A DNA stretch of 64,000 nucleotides from Kineosporia corallincola (lineage in GTDB: Bacteria; Actinomycetota; Actinomycetes; Actinomycetales; Kineosporiaceae): assembly GCF_018499875.1 (NCBI RefSeq), contig NZ_JAHBAY010000013.1, positions 62,001 to 126,000 of the forward strand, read 5' to 3'. Each line of letters begins with the position of its first letter. Position 1 is the first letter of the stretch. The translations under genes and the position numbers were made by a program. The notes below the pieces were generated by a model. It made no database searches and was not told the origin of the DNA. It was given only the letters and a program-made list of their open reading frames with translations. Positions 33,178 through 44,699 of the stretch are shown here, one piece after another.

Positions 33178-33198
33178 CTTGAGTGGAACAGACTCAAC
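33178..33198. promoter_or_regulatory. HAIR operator (HspR-binding site) upstream of clpB
   Basis: CTTGAGT, seven spacer bases, then ACTCAAC match HAIR at 7 of 7 and 6 of 7 positions, 60 bases before the clpB start. With the dnaK site at 7737 this places clpB in the HspR regulon. Confidence 0.92.
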
Positions 33199-33257
33199 TC
33201 TGTGGGCGTTGACTCGAGCGGTCGTCCTGAACAGCACCTCGGAGGTAACTGACAACC

Positions 33258-35924
<2,667 letters not shown>

Positions 35925-35950
35925 TCCTGGTCACCGGCTCTTGAGCCGAA

Positions 35951-35992
35951 CGCGTGAGGCCCCCTGCCGAATCCGGCAGGGGGCCTCACGCG
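35951..35992. terminator. very strong bidirectional terminator between clpB and the subtilase gene
   Basis: A perfect 19-bp stem (CGCGTGAGGCCCCCTGCCG and complement) with a 4-base AATC loop lies between two convergent genes, 26 bases past the clpB stop. Confidence 0.9.
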
Positions 35993-36011
35993 TGACGGCT
36001 CTCGGATCGGG

Positions 36012-38066
36012 CTATTTCGCCGTCCAGACGATCTTGGTGCCGGAGGTCTTCACCAGCTGGAGCTTGCCGTCGCTGAGCAGCCGCAGCCGGTTGCCGCCCT
36101 GGCCCGCGGTCTTGCTGGTCCACGCGGTGGTGCCGTCGGAGTTGACCAGGGCCAGGTTGCCGTCGCTCTTCACGGTGAGCCAGTCGGCGTTCTTCTTGCC
36201 GGTGCTCCAGACCACGCCGCTGCCCTTCCGGGTCAGCGTGAGGTTGCCGTTGGCCTGGAAGGCCAGGCTGTAGGTGCCGTTCTTGGAGACCAGCGTGCGC
36301 CCGCCGCGGTAGAGGGCCGAGCCCTGGTTCAGGGTGGACAGGCCCTTGGCGTTCTGGGCCGGGGCCGTTTTCTGGGCCTTGCCGCCGGTCCAGGCGGTCT
36401 TGCCGGTGGAGATCGTGGTGATCTTCAGCTGGCCCTGGTTGGTGAGCTTGAGCGAGGCCGCGCCGCCGCTGCTGCCGGACGACCAGACCTTCTTGCCGTA
36501 GGCGTTGTACGACACCAGGTTTCCGGTGTTGGTGAGGGTGGTCCAGGCGGCACCCTTGCCGGTGCGCCAGAGCACCCGGCTGCCGGGCTTGCTGAGCGTC
36601 AGGTCGGTGCCCGACTGGGTCAGCGTGTAGAGGCCGTTGGCGCTGGTGATGGACTTGCCGTTGAGCAGGGCCTTACCGCTGGTGATGGACGACTTGGCGG
36701 TGGTGGCCGCCGGGGCCTTGGCCTTCTGCACGGCGAACAGCAGCTTGCGCGGCCACTTGGTGCTGACCTTGGTGACGGCGTCGGAGGTGGCGGCGCCGAC
36801 GACGGCGGCCTGCACCTGCTTGGGCGTGGCCGTGGGGTGGTTCTGGAGGTAGAGCGCGACCGCGCCGGTGACGTGCGGCGTGGCCATCGAGGTGCCGGAC
36901 AGCGTGGCCCTGGAGCTGTCGCTGTCGGCCCAGTCCGAGGTGATGCCCAGACCCGGCGCGTACAGGTCGACGCAGGCGCCGTAGTTCGAGAACCCGGTCT
37001 TGCGGTCGGTTCTGGTGGTGGCCCCGACCACGATCGCGGCCTTCACGTCGCTGGGCGAGACGGTGCAGGCCGGAATGCCCTCACCCGCGGCGTTGCCGTT
37101 GCCCGCGGCGATCACCACGGTGACGCCGTCGGCGATGACCCGCTCGACCGCGGCCTCGACCACCGGGTCGGCGCCGCCCTCGTTGGTCAGGCTGAGGTTG
37201 GCCACGGCCGGCTTGCCGCTCTTGTGGTGCGAGACGATCCAGTCCAGGCCCTCGGCCACGATCGAGCTGGTGCTGCCGCCCTCGCAGTCGAGCACCCGGA
37301 TCGGCACCAGCGTGGCCTCTTTCGCCACGCCGTAGGTGGTGCCGCCGATGGTGCCGGCCACGTGCGTGCCGTGCCCCTCGCAGTCCTCGGTGCTGCTGTC
37401 GCCGTTCAGCGTGGAGGTGCCGCCGGAGACCCGGCCGCCGAAGTCCTGGTGGGTGCTGCGGATGCCGGTGTCGACCACGTAGGCGGTGACGCCCTTGCCG
37501 GTGTTGGTGTAGTAGTACGAGCCGTTCAGCGTGGCCGAGTGCTGGTCGATGCGGTCGAGGCCCCACTCGGCGTCGTCTTGCGTGCCGGTGGAGGTGTAGC
37601 GCTGGTTGACGGCCACGTAGTCGACTGCCGGGTCGTCGCGGATCTCGTCGAGCTCGCTGTCGGACAGGGTGGCCGAATAACCGCGCAGCGCCTCGGTGTA
37701 GCGGGTGTGGACGGTGGCGCCCGCCTTCTCGCCGCGCTCGACCGCCTCGGCCACCAGACTCTGCGAAGAGCCGTCGGCGCCGTCGACCCCGGCGGCGCTC
37801 AGTCCGGCCTGGTCTTTCAGCATGACCACGTACTGCCCGTCGATCGCGCCGGAGCTGCCGGAACCGACCAGCGGGGCCGGGGCGGACCGGCTGACGTCAC
37901 CACCGAGCGAGGCCGGCAGGGCGCTGGCGACGACGGGCGACAGGGCCACCGCGGCGGCTGTCGCGGCGCTGAGCCCGACGGCGATCCTGATCAGCACCTT
38001 GCGGCGTGGGAGGGCCCGGCGAGCGGGTCGGGGATCCGTCACGCGCAGCAGCTTAGGGGGGTCCAC
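36012..38066 (-). CDS. secreted S8 (subtilisin-like) serine protease with bulb-lectin repeats
   Basis: The 684-residue protein has a basic N terminus and signal peptide (hydrophobic ~25-50). An inhibitor I9-type propeptide follows (about 78-155, GQYVVMLKD ... VDYVAVNQ). The protease domain has the triad Asp199 (VVDTGI), His232 (GHGTHVAGT) and Ser393 (GTSMATPH). After residue ~460 are repeated B-lectin-type strands (SNGLYTLTQ, NGTYSLAFQANGNLTL, KSDGNLALV, LSDGKLQLV). The sugar-binding QxDxNxVxY motif is degenerate, so these may serve as wall- or surface-binding modules. GTG 38066 is the longest start; GTG 38042 is possible. Confidence 0.93.
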   Translation of the reverse strand: MDPPKLLRVTDPRPARRALPRRKVLIRIAVGLSAATAAAVALSPVVASALPASLGGDVSRSAPAPLVGSGSSGAIDGQYVVMLKDQAGLSAAGVDGADGSSQSLVAEAVERGEKAGATVHTRYTEALRGYSATLSDSELDEIRDDPAVDYVAVNQRYTSTGTQDDAEWGLDRIDQHSATLNGSYYYTNTGKGVTAYVVDTGIRSTHQDFGGRVSGGTSTLNGDSSTEDCEGHGTHVAGTIGGTTYGVAKEATLVPIRVLDCEGGSTSSIVAEGLDWIVSHHKSGKPAVANLSLTNEGGADPVVEAAVERVIADGVTVVIAAGNGNAAGEGIPACTVSPSDVKAAIVVGATTRTDRKTGFSNYGACVDLYAPGLGITSDWADSDSSRATLSGTSMATPHVTGAVALYLQNHPTATPKQVQAAVVGAATSDAVTKVSTKWPRKLLFAVQKAKAPAATTAKSSITSGKALLNGKSITSANGLYTLTQSGTDLTLSKPGSRVLWRTGKGAAWTTLTNTGNLVSYNAYGKKVWSSGSSGGAASLKLTNQGQLKITTISTGKTAWTGGKAQKTAPAQNAKGLSTLNQGSALYRGGRTLVSKNGTYSLAFQANGNLTLTRKGSGVVWSTGKKNADWLTVKSDGNLALVNSDGTTAWTSKTAGQGGNRLRLLSDGKLQLVKTSGTKIVWTAK

Positions 38067-38198
38067 CGACAGGACGCCGGACCCGGAACTTCGCAGAGTC
38101 GTCGAAACGGCACAGATGGTAGCCGCCCTCAGGTGTTTCGGTGAGAGGTTGATTCCCCCTTCTGGAGCGCCTATTTCCCCCTTGACTGAGATTTAAAT

Positions 38199-38470
38199 TC
38201 AGGACGTCGCACGGCCCGGCGTGTCCTCGCCCCCGGCCGCATCGGCAGCGCGGTGACGTCGCGCCTTGGCCCGATTTCCGCACACCGCCATCGAGCACCA
38301 CCGCCGCCGGTCCGCGGGTCGGTGAACAGCCAGCCGCAACCCGCGCCGGGGCAGGCCCCTACGGTGCCGGGCCGGGTGACGGTGAGGAAGTCCGCGGCGG
38401 TCCCGACGACCGCAGTCAGTGCGGTGCCGGTTCCTGTCTCGCGGCCGGCTCCGGTGGTTCCGTCGGGCAC
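38199..38470 (-). pseudogene. CGNR zinc-finger (ABATE-type) transcription regulator, frameshifted and truncated
   Basis: The C-terminal CGNR zinc finger is recognisable but split over two frames. From GTG 38470 one frame gives TAADFLTVTRPG...CPGAGCGWLFTDPRTG. The sequence then shifts by one base near 38310, where the other frame gives RRWCSMAVCGNRAKARRH up to the TGA at 38199-38201. A one-base loss in a GGCGGCGG run explains this. The usual ~120-residue N-terminal ABATE domain is missing, with a stop just upstream. It is a gene relic unless the frameshift is a sequencing error, which would not restore the N terminus. Confidence 0.82.
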
Positions 38471-38588
38471 GGCCGTGCCGGCCGCCAGTCACGACCCGGT
38501 TCTGGTCGGAGCCGCCACCCGCACGCCGGTACGCCTGGAGTGACGGCGCGCCGGCGCGGGCTCCTCGTCGTCCTCAATCGAGAGTGGA

Positions 38589-39371
38589 TCAGGTCAGGTC
38601 GACGATCACCGGTGCGTGGTCGGAAGCGCCCTTGCCCTTGCGCTCCTCGCGGTCGATCACCGCGGTCTTCACCCGCGAGGCCAGGGCCGGCGAGGCGAGC
38701 GCGAAGTCGATGCGCATGCCCTGCCGCTTGGGGAACCGCAGCTGCTGGTAGTCCCAGTAGGTGAAGGCGCCGGGGGTGTGCGGCCGCACCACGTCGGCGT
38801 ACCCCGCGTCCACCACGCCGTTGAAGGCGTCCCGCTCCGGGCCGGAGACGTGGGTGCTGCCCTCGAAGGCGGCCATGTCCCACACGTCGTCGTCCTGCGG
38901 GGCCACGTTCCAGTCGCCGACCAGGGCGATCTGGGCCTGCGGGTCGGCGGTCAGCCAGTTTTGCCCGGCAGCCCGTAGCGCCTTGAGCCACTCCAGCTTG
39001 TACACCAGGTGCGGGTCGTCGAGCGTGCGGCCGTTCGGCACGTACAGGCTCCAGACGCGCACGCCGCCGCAGGTGGCGCCGAGCGCGCGGGCCTCGGCGG
39101 CCGGCGGGTCGCCCCAGCTGGGCATGCCCGGGAAGCCGCGCTCCACGTCGTCGATGCCGACCCGGGAGACGATCGCGACGCCGTTCCACTGGGAGTGGCC
39201 CAGGTGCGCGACCTGGTAGCCGATCTCCTCGAACCGGGCGGTGGGGAACTGCTCGTCCTTGCACTTGGTCTCCTGAAAGGCGACCACGTCGACGTCACTG
39301 CGTTCCAGCCAGGCCACGGCCCGGTCGATCCGCGCCCGCATCGAGTTCACGTTCCAGGTAGCGATCCGCAC
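38589..39371 (-). CDS. xth: exodeoxyribonuclease III (Xth family)
   Basis: The 260-residue EEP-superfamily nuclease shows MRIATWNVNSMRAR, the metal-binding QETKCKD, the catalytic GDWNVAP and the C-terminal GMRIDFALAS and SDHAPVIVDL motifs. It removes 3' blocks and cleaves abasic sites in base-excision repair. The start is ATG 39371. It stands alone, flanked by a regulator relic and a divergent signalling gene. Confidence 0.96.
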   Translation of the reverse strand: MRIATWNVNSMRARIDRAVAWLERSDVDVVAFQETKCKDEQFPTARFEEIGYQVAHLGHSQWNGVAIVSRVGIDDVERGFPGMPSWGDPPAAEARALGATCGGVRVWSLYVPNGRTLDDPHLVYKLEWLKALRAAGQNWLTADPQAQIALVGDWNVAPQDDDVWDMAAFEGSTHVSGPERDAFNGVVDAGYADVVRPHTPGAFTYWDYQQLRFPKRQGMRIDFALASPALASRVKTAVIDREERKGKGASDHAPVIVDLT

Positions 39372-39627
39372 CCGGTGAGCGTACCCGCGCGGTTACGCAT
39401 CACCCGAACGCACCGCGACCGTCCGGGTGACGGCCTCACGGCGCGTGGCCGCCGGATCGGGCGATACCCCGGCGCTCGACGCGAAGCGGGCCCCCTTCTC
39501 GTCAAGAAGAGCTACTCCAGGTGGGCGACGGGCAGTGCCGCACGGGTGCAACCGGTCACCGCGGGATGACTGATGGCTACCCCGTGCGATGAACTGACGT
39601 TCGATCGGGCAACGACTGGATGGAGCG

Positions 39628-42255
39628 ATGGGACGTCTCTGGGTGACCATGAAGAGTCCCATGGCGCATGCCCTCACGGCTCTCGGCGTGCTCGTCGTGG
39701 TGCTGACCGGCCTCGTCCCGCTGTGGCTGGGCCGGCCCGCGGAACTGGCCGGGCTGAGCACGCTGCCCTGGTGGCTGTTCGCCATCGCCTTCACCGTGAC
39801 CGACGCCTGCGGCATGACGGTCGGGATCCGGGGACGGCGCTACGCCATCACGCTCGGCGGCATTCCGCTGGCCGCCGGCCTTTATCTGTCCGATCCCGGC
39901 CCGCTCCTGCTCGGCCGTCTGCTGGGCGGTCTGCTCGTGGCGGCCTGGTTCCGCCGGCAGCGGCTGCGGGCCCTGGCCGGCAGCGCCGTCGCGGTGATCG
40001 CCGGCACCACCGTGGCCGAGCTGCTCTTCCGCTCGCTGGTGCTGGACCACGCGCTGCTCGGTCACACCGGCCGGGCGATGACGCTGGTCGTGGTCGGCGC
40101 CTCGGTGCTGGCCGAGTCGCTCCTGCTGCTGCGGGTGCGGCCGGTGCCCGGACCGGGCCCCGAGGCGGCCCGGCTGCTCGGCTGCGTGCTGGTCACCGGC
40201 GTGATCGGCGCCGCGATCGGCCTGATCCCGGTGCTCTCCGTGGACCGCGGCGAGATCGTGCTGCCCGGCGTCGTGCTCGGGCCCGCCCTGGTGGTGGGGT
40301 TCCGCGCCTTCGCCCTGCTCTCCGAACGGCACGCCCGGCTGAGCCGGCTGTACGAGCTGTCCGACGTGCTGGCCCGCACCCCGGAACCGGCCCGCGCGGT
40401 GCCGCTGGTGCTGGAGCGCTCGGCCGACCTGCTGAACGCCCGGTACGCCGAGCTGGTGCTGAACGACGACCTGCTGGTGCCCTGGGACCGCTCGCGACCG
40501 GGCCACCGGATGTGGGTGCTGCGCGCCGGGGAGCCGGTGACCGGTCCCCGCAGCGCCGCCTGCGCCATGTTCGCCCTGCCCTTCCCACCGGCCGGGCCGC
40601 TCCTGGTGCGGGGCACGGACGCCACCGAGAGCGCCTTCCTGCGCGAGCGGGGCATCGGCCAGGCCGCCCTGGTGCCGCTGCGGATCGGCGACCGGGCCGT
40701 CGGCCACCTCGTGGTCGGCGAACGTGGCGGCGGCGAGCGCGGTTTCACCGCCCCCGACCTGGCGCTGCTGGAGACCGTGGCGGGCCGGGCCGCCCTGGCC
40801 CTGGGCAACGGCCACGAGCTGGAGCGTCTCCAGTTCGAGGCCCGGCACGACGAGCTCACCGGGCTGCCCAACCGCCTGGACTTCCGCGCCCAGCTGGACG
40901 AGGCGGTGGAGGACCTGTTCACCGACGGTCGCCAGTGCGCGGTGATGCTGCTCGACTTCAACGGGTTCAAGGCGATCAACGACACGCTCGGCCACCACGC
41001 CGGCGACGCACTGCTGCGCGAGCTGGCCGGGCGCCTGCGCAAGGTGGCCGGGCGCGGCGTCACCATCGCCCGGCTGGGTGGCGACGAGTTCGCCGTGCTC
41101 GCGCCCGGTATGGGCGACGGCGCGGCCCGGGCCCTGGCCCGGCGGCTGCTGTCGGCGTTCGACGAGCCGGTCACGGTGGACGGGAACGAGCTGCGCGTGG
41201 GCGGTTCGCTCGGCGTCGCGGTCGGTCCGGAACAGGGCGACACCGGGGCCGAGCTGCTGCGCCTGGCCGACGTCGCGATGTACGTGGCCAAGGCGGCCGG
41301 CGGCGGGTACCGGATGTTCACCCGCGCCATGGACCTGCCCACCTCCCGGGTGCAGGCGCTGGGTACCGCCCTGCGCGAGGCGCTGGAGGCCGGCCGGATC
41401 GGGATCGCCGTGCAGCCGCTGGTCGATCTGGCCGACGGCGAGGTGTACGCCCTGGAGGCCCTGGCCCGCTGGCAGCACCCGGAGCTCGGTGAGGTGCCGC
41501 CGGAGGAGTTCTTCGCCGCGGCCGAGCGCAGCGGGCTGGTGTCCGAGCTGTCCCGCACGGTGCTCGACCAGGCGCTGGCCGGGGCCCGGGACTGGCTGGA
41601 CACCGGGCGGCAGGTGCGGGTGGCCATCAACCTGGCTCCCGGCTGGCTGGCCGATCCCACCCTGCCCGATCAGATCACCACCGCGCTGGAGACCCACGAC
41701 GTGCCGGCCGACCTGCTCTACCTGGAGTTCAGCGAGGCCGACGTGATCGACCAGCCGGAGACCGGGCACGGCGGCCTGACCGCGCTGAGCCGCCTGCGGG
41801 CGCTGGGCGTGCGGTTGTCGGTGGACGACTTCGGCACCGGCTACTCGTCGCTGACCTTCCTCAGCAAGCTGCCGGTGGACCAGATCAAGATCGACCGGTC
41901 GTATGTGCAGGACCTGCGGTCCGGCATCCGGGGCCGGGCCGTGGTGCAGTCGATCATCGACGTCGGGCGCAACCTCGGCCTGGAGGTCGTGGCCGAGGGC
42001 GTCGCCGACGCGCACACCCGGATCGAGCTGCGCCGGATGGGCTGCGAGTTCGGTCAGGGCTACTACTTCGACGCGCCGATGGCGGTGGAGGACCTGGCCT
42101 GGCGGGACGACGCGCAGGCGCCCCGGGTGGCCGGTTTCGGGCCCTGGCGGCTGGCGTTCCCACCCTCGCCCCGGCGCACGCAGCAGGTCCTGGGCCCGCT
42201 GGATACGCTGGCCGAATGCAGCTCTCCGACACCGACCCCACCATCGGTCCCCTGA
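39628..42255 (+). CDS. membrane-bound GAF-GGDEF-EAL cyclic-di-GMP protein
   Basis: The 875-residue protein has an N-terminal membrane region of about eight helices (residues 10-235) and a GAF-like domain (about 245-400). A diguanylate cyclase domain with intact GGDEF (about 487-491) and a phosphodiesterase domain with EAL (LEALARW, about 609), DDFGTGYSSL and KIDRSYV follow. Both active sites look complete, so it could make and break c-di-GMP, with the GAF or membrane domain deciding. ATG 39628 follows GGAGCG. Its 3' end overlaps the pyrE start by 40 bases. Confidence 0.94.
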   Translation: MGRLWVTMKSPMAHALTALGVLVVVLTGLVPLWLGRPAELAGLSTLPWWLFAIAFTVTDACGMTVGIRGRRYAITLGGIPLAAGLYLSDPGPLLLGRLLGGLLVAAWFRRQRLRALAGSAVAVIAGTTVAELLFRSLVLDHALLGHTGRAMTLVVVGASVLAESLLLLRVRPVPGPGPEAARLLGCVLVTGVIGAAIGLIPVLSVDRGEIVLPGVVLGPALVVGFRAFALLSERHARLSRLYELSDVLARTPEPARAVPLVLERSADLLNARYAELVLNDDLLVPWDRSRPGHRMWVLRAGEPVTGPRSAACAMFALPFPPAGPLLVRGTDATESAFLRERGIGQAALVPLRIGDRAVGHLVVGERGGGERGFTAPDLALLETVAGRAALALGNGHELERLQFEARHDELTGLPNRLDFRAQLDEAVEDLFTDGRQCAVMLLDFNGFKAINDTLGHHAGDALLRELAGRLRKVAGRGVTIARLGGDEFAVLAPGMGDGAARALARRLLSAFDEPVTVDGNELRVGGSLGVAVGPEQGDTGAELLRLADVAMYVAKAAGGGYRMFTRAMDLPTSRVQALGTALREALEAGRIGIAVQPLVDLADGEVYALEALARWQHPELGEVPPEEFFAAAERSGLVSELSRTVLDQALAGARDWLDTGRQVRVAINLAPGWLADPTLPDQITTALETHDVPADLLYLEFSEADVIDQPETGHGGLTALSRLRALGVRLSVDDFGTGYSSLTFLSKLPVDQIKIDRSYVQDLRSGIRGRAVVQSIIDVGRNLGLEVVAEGVADAHTRIELRRMGCEFGQGYYFDAPMAVEDLAWRDDAQAPRVAGFGPWRLAFPPSPRRTQQVLGPLDTLAECSSPTPTPPSVP

Positions 42256-42788
42256 GGGACGAACTGCGCGAGCTCATCCGTGAGCTCGCCGTCGTCCACG
42301 GCAAGGTCACCCTGTCCAGCGGCAAGGAGGCCGATTACTACGTCGACCTGCGCCGGATCACGCTCGACGGCAAGGCCGCGCCGCTGGTCGGCCGGGTCAT
42401 GCGTGATCTGGTCAAGGACTGGGAGTTCGAGGCCGCGGGCGGGCTGACCCTGGGCGCCGACCCGGTCGCCACCTCGATGCTGCACGCGGCCGCGGCGGCC
42501 GGCGAGCGGCTGGACGCGTTCGTCGTCCGCAAGCAGGGCAAGGCGCACGGGCTCCAGCGCCGTATCGAGGGCGCCGAGGTGGCCGGCCGCCGGGTGCTCG
42601 CCGTCGAAGACACCTCCACCACCGGTGGCTCGGTGCTCACCGCCGTCGAGGCGCTGCGCGAGGCGGGCGCCGAGGTGATCGGGGTCGCGGTGATCGTCGA
42701 CCGGGGCACCGGAGCGAAGGAGAAGGTGGAGGCCGAGGGACTGCCGTACCTCTACGCCTACGACCTCTCGGACCTCGGGCTCGCCTGA
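42216..42788 (+). CDS. pyrE: orotate phosphoribosyltransferase
   Basis: The 190-residue PyrE has the N-terminal VTLSSGKEADYYVDLRR substrate loop, the FVVRKQGKAHG catalytic loop and the PRPP motif LAVEDTSTTGGS. It converts orotate and PRPP to OMP in pyrimidine synthesis. The ATG at 42216 lies inside the end of the GGDEF-EAL gene, so expression of the two is likely coupled even though their roles differ. No other pyrimidine gene is near. Confidence 0.96.
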   Translation: MQLSDTDPTIGPLRDELRELIRELAVVHGKVTLSSGKEADYYVDLRRITLDGKAAPLVGRVMRDLVKDWEFEAAGGLTLGADPVATSMLHAAAAAGERLDAFVVRKQGKAHGLQRRIEGAEVAGRRVLAVEDTSTTGGSVLTAVEALREAGAEVIGVAVIVDRGTGAKEKVEAEGLPYLYAYDLSDLGLA

Positions 42789-42808
42789 TCCCTCGGGCCT
42801 GAGAAGCC

Positions 42809-42826
42809 GGCCTGAGAGATCAGGCC
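42809..42826. terminator. small bidirectional terminator between pyrE and dedA
   Basis: A GGCCTGA-GAGA-TCAGGCC stem-loop (7-bp stem with a stable GAGA tetraloop) lies between convergent genes and overlaps the stop of the minus-strand DedA gene. Confidence 0.6.
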
Positions 42827-43440
42827 TGGGAAGGCGAACCGGCCCGCTGCCGCCGCCGGTCCACCACCAGCGTCACCACGGTGGCGGTGATCGCGACCGC
42901 GGCGATGACGTACGCGGCCCACTTCACCCACGGGACGTTGTGGGCCGCGTAGCCGAGCAGGATCATGCCGCTGCCCCAGATCAGGGCGCCGGCCACGTTG
43001 GCCACGAAGAACCGGGGATACGGCATGCGGCCGATCCCGGCGATGATCGGGGTGAAGGTGCGCACCCAGGGGATGAAGCGGGCGATGATGACGGCGAGCG
43101 AGCCCCAGCGTTCGTAGAACGCCTCGGCCCGGTGCACCCGGTCGGCGTTCTTACCGGCCCGGCGCAGCAGCCAGGGCCGCCCCAGGCGCCGCCCGGTCCA
43201 GTAGCCCACGGCGTCGCCGGCGACCGCGGCCACGGCCGTGCCGCCGGCGAGCAGCGCCAGATTCAGGTCGCTGCCCTGCTCGGCGGCCAGCAGCCCGGCC
43301 GCGAACAACACGCTGTCACCGGGGAGGAAGAACCCGACGAGCAGCCCGGACTCCACGAAGACCAGCGCGAACACGACCAGGTAGACGGTCAGTGTGGTCA
43401 TCGAGGAGACGTCGGAGAGGCTCGCCCACCAGTGCGCCAT
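42820..43440 (-). CDS. DedA family membrane protein (first of two)
   Basis: The 206-residue SNARE-associated/DedA (VTT-domain) protein shows FVESGLLVGFFLPGDSVLFAAGLL, GDAVGYWTGRRLGRPWL, the RFIPWVRTFTPIIAGIGRMPYPRF re-entrant block and C-terminal helices. DedA proteins are needed for membrane homeostasis, and several act as lipid-carrier flippases (for example undecaprenyl phosphate). It follows a second dedA gene by 18 bases in the same direction, so the two are probably co-transcribed. Confidence 0.93.
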   Translation of the reverse strand: MAHWWASLSDVSSMTTLTVYLVVFALVFVESGLLVGFFLPGDSVLFAAGLLAAEQGSDLNLALLAGGTAVAAVAGDAVGYWTGRRLGRPWLLRRAGKNADRVHRAEAFYERWGSLAVIIARFIPWVRTFTPIIAGIGRMPYPRFFVANVAGALIWGSGMILLGYAAHNVPWVKWAAYVIAAVAITATVVTLVVDRRRQRAGSPSQA

Positions 43441-43458
43441 CGGGTTGCCCGGCCTTGA

Positions 43459-44427
43459 TCAGTGGCGCCGGCGCGGGCCCTCGTAACCCTGGTCGGGATG
43501 GTCCGGGTACTGCTGCTGCCCGTGGCCGGAACCGGTCTGCTGCCCGTACCCGTCGTTGCCCACCGGAATACCGCTGGGCACCGTGGCGTCGCCGCCGTAC
43601 TGGTCGTCCGGGGCGTCCCAGTCGCCGTAGCCCTGCGCCTCGCGGTTGTTGCTGAAGCCGTTGTACTGGTCGTAACCGGTCTGGCGGGGCTGCGGGGCGA
43701 ACTCGTCGCGGGTCAGGCCGGGCGGCGGGAACGGCTCCTCGCCGGCTTCCTGCGCCGCCTCGGCGGTGGCCACCGGGTCGGCGTCCGCGGCCTTGCGCTT
43801 GTGCCGCCAGGCCTCGAAGGCCATCGGGATGACCGAGACCACGACGAGCAGCAGCAGGCCGGCCTCGATGTGGTCGCGGAACAGCGGGATGCCGCCCAGC
43901 GCCCGGCCGAGCAGGGTGATGCCGGCGGCCCAGAGCAGGGCGCCGATCGCGCTGTAGGTGAGGTACTTGCGGCGGTCCATCTTGCCGACGCCGGCCGTGA
44001 CGGTGATGAAGGTGCGCACCAGCGGGGTGAACCGCGCCAGCACGATCGCCACCGGGCCGTAGTGGTCGAAGAAGTCCATCGTCTTGTCGACGTACTCGCG
44101 CTTGAACAGCTTCGAGTTCTCTTTTTTGAAGATGGCCGGCCCGGCCGCCCGGCCGATCTCGTAACCGACCACGTTGCCCAGGAAGGCGGCGACGGTCAGC
44201 ACGGCACAGGCGAACCACAGCGAGTGGTCGATGTCGCCCCGGCCGATGAACAGGCCGATGGTGAACAGCAGCGAGTCGCCGGGCAGGAAGAAGCCCAGGA
44301 GCAGTCCGCACTCGGCGAAGATGATGAGCGCACCGACCCAGAGGGCGACCCCACCCAGGTCGGTGAGCAGGGTGTCAGGGTTCAGCCACTCCGGCCCGAG
44401 GGCCATCGGCACGCTTGTCAGCAGCAC
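43459..44427 (-). CDS. DedA family membrane protein with long hydrophilic tail (second of two)
   Basis: The 322-residue protein has a DedA core over residues ~20-215 (FAECGLLLGFFLPGDSLLFTIGLF, GNVVGYEIGRAAGP, RFTPLVRTFITVTAGVGKM). A ~105-residue cytoplasmic tail rich in Gly, Gln, Tyr, Asp and Pro (QTGYDQYNGFSNN, DDQYGGD, GYGQQTGSGHGQQQ) follows and looks disordered. Such a tail is not usual for DedA. The start is GTG 44427 or ATG 44406; no clear ribosome-binding site separates them. It is the first gene of the pair. Confidence 0.92.
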   Translation of the reverse strand: MLLTSVPMALGPEWLNPDTLLTDLGGVALWVGALIIFAECGLLLGFFLPGDSLLFTIGLFIGRGDIDHSLWFACAVLTVAAFLGNVVGYEIGRAAGPAIFKKENSKLFKREYVDKTMDFFDHYGPVAIVLARFTPLVRTFITVTAGVGKMDRRKYLTYSAIGALLWAAGITLLGRALGGIPLFRDHIEAGLLLLVVVSVIPMAFEAWRHKRKAADADPVATAEAAQEAGEEPFPPPGLTRDEFAPQPRQTGYDQYNGFSNNREAQGYGDWDAPDDQYGGDATVPSGIPVGNDGYGQQTGSGHGQQQYPDHPDQGYEGPRRRH

Positions 44428-44699
44428 GGCGCCCAGCCTACGGCGTCAGGCTGAACGCTTTCTGTCGGTTTCCCGGGTGCTCCGTTCACGACAGGCTTCA
44501 ACGTGGTGGCCCCCACCCGGCGTTCCCCGCCGGTGCGGGATTCAGCCGCGGGGGCCAATCCGCCGTCTTCCCGCCTGGGGCACACGCATTGCGCTGCCCA
44601 GGACCGTCCTGGTCAGGTCCCCGGAACCCGGCGGGTGAGCTGCTTCCACGGCACCGGGAGTGCCCTTCGTCACTCCGGCCGGTGCGGGAGGATCAGCCG

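Noticed and set aside
39577-42015. 812-codon minus-strand frame opposite the GGDEF-EAL gene
   Set aside because: His/Gln/Gly-rich shadow of an intact plus-strand multidomain gene.
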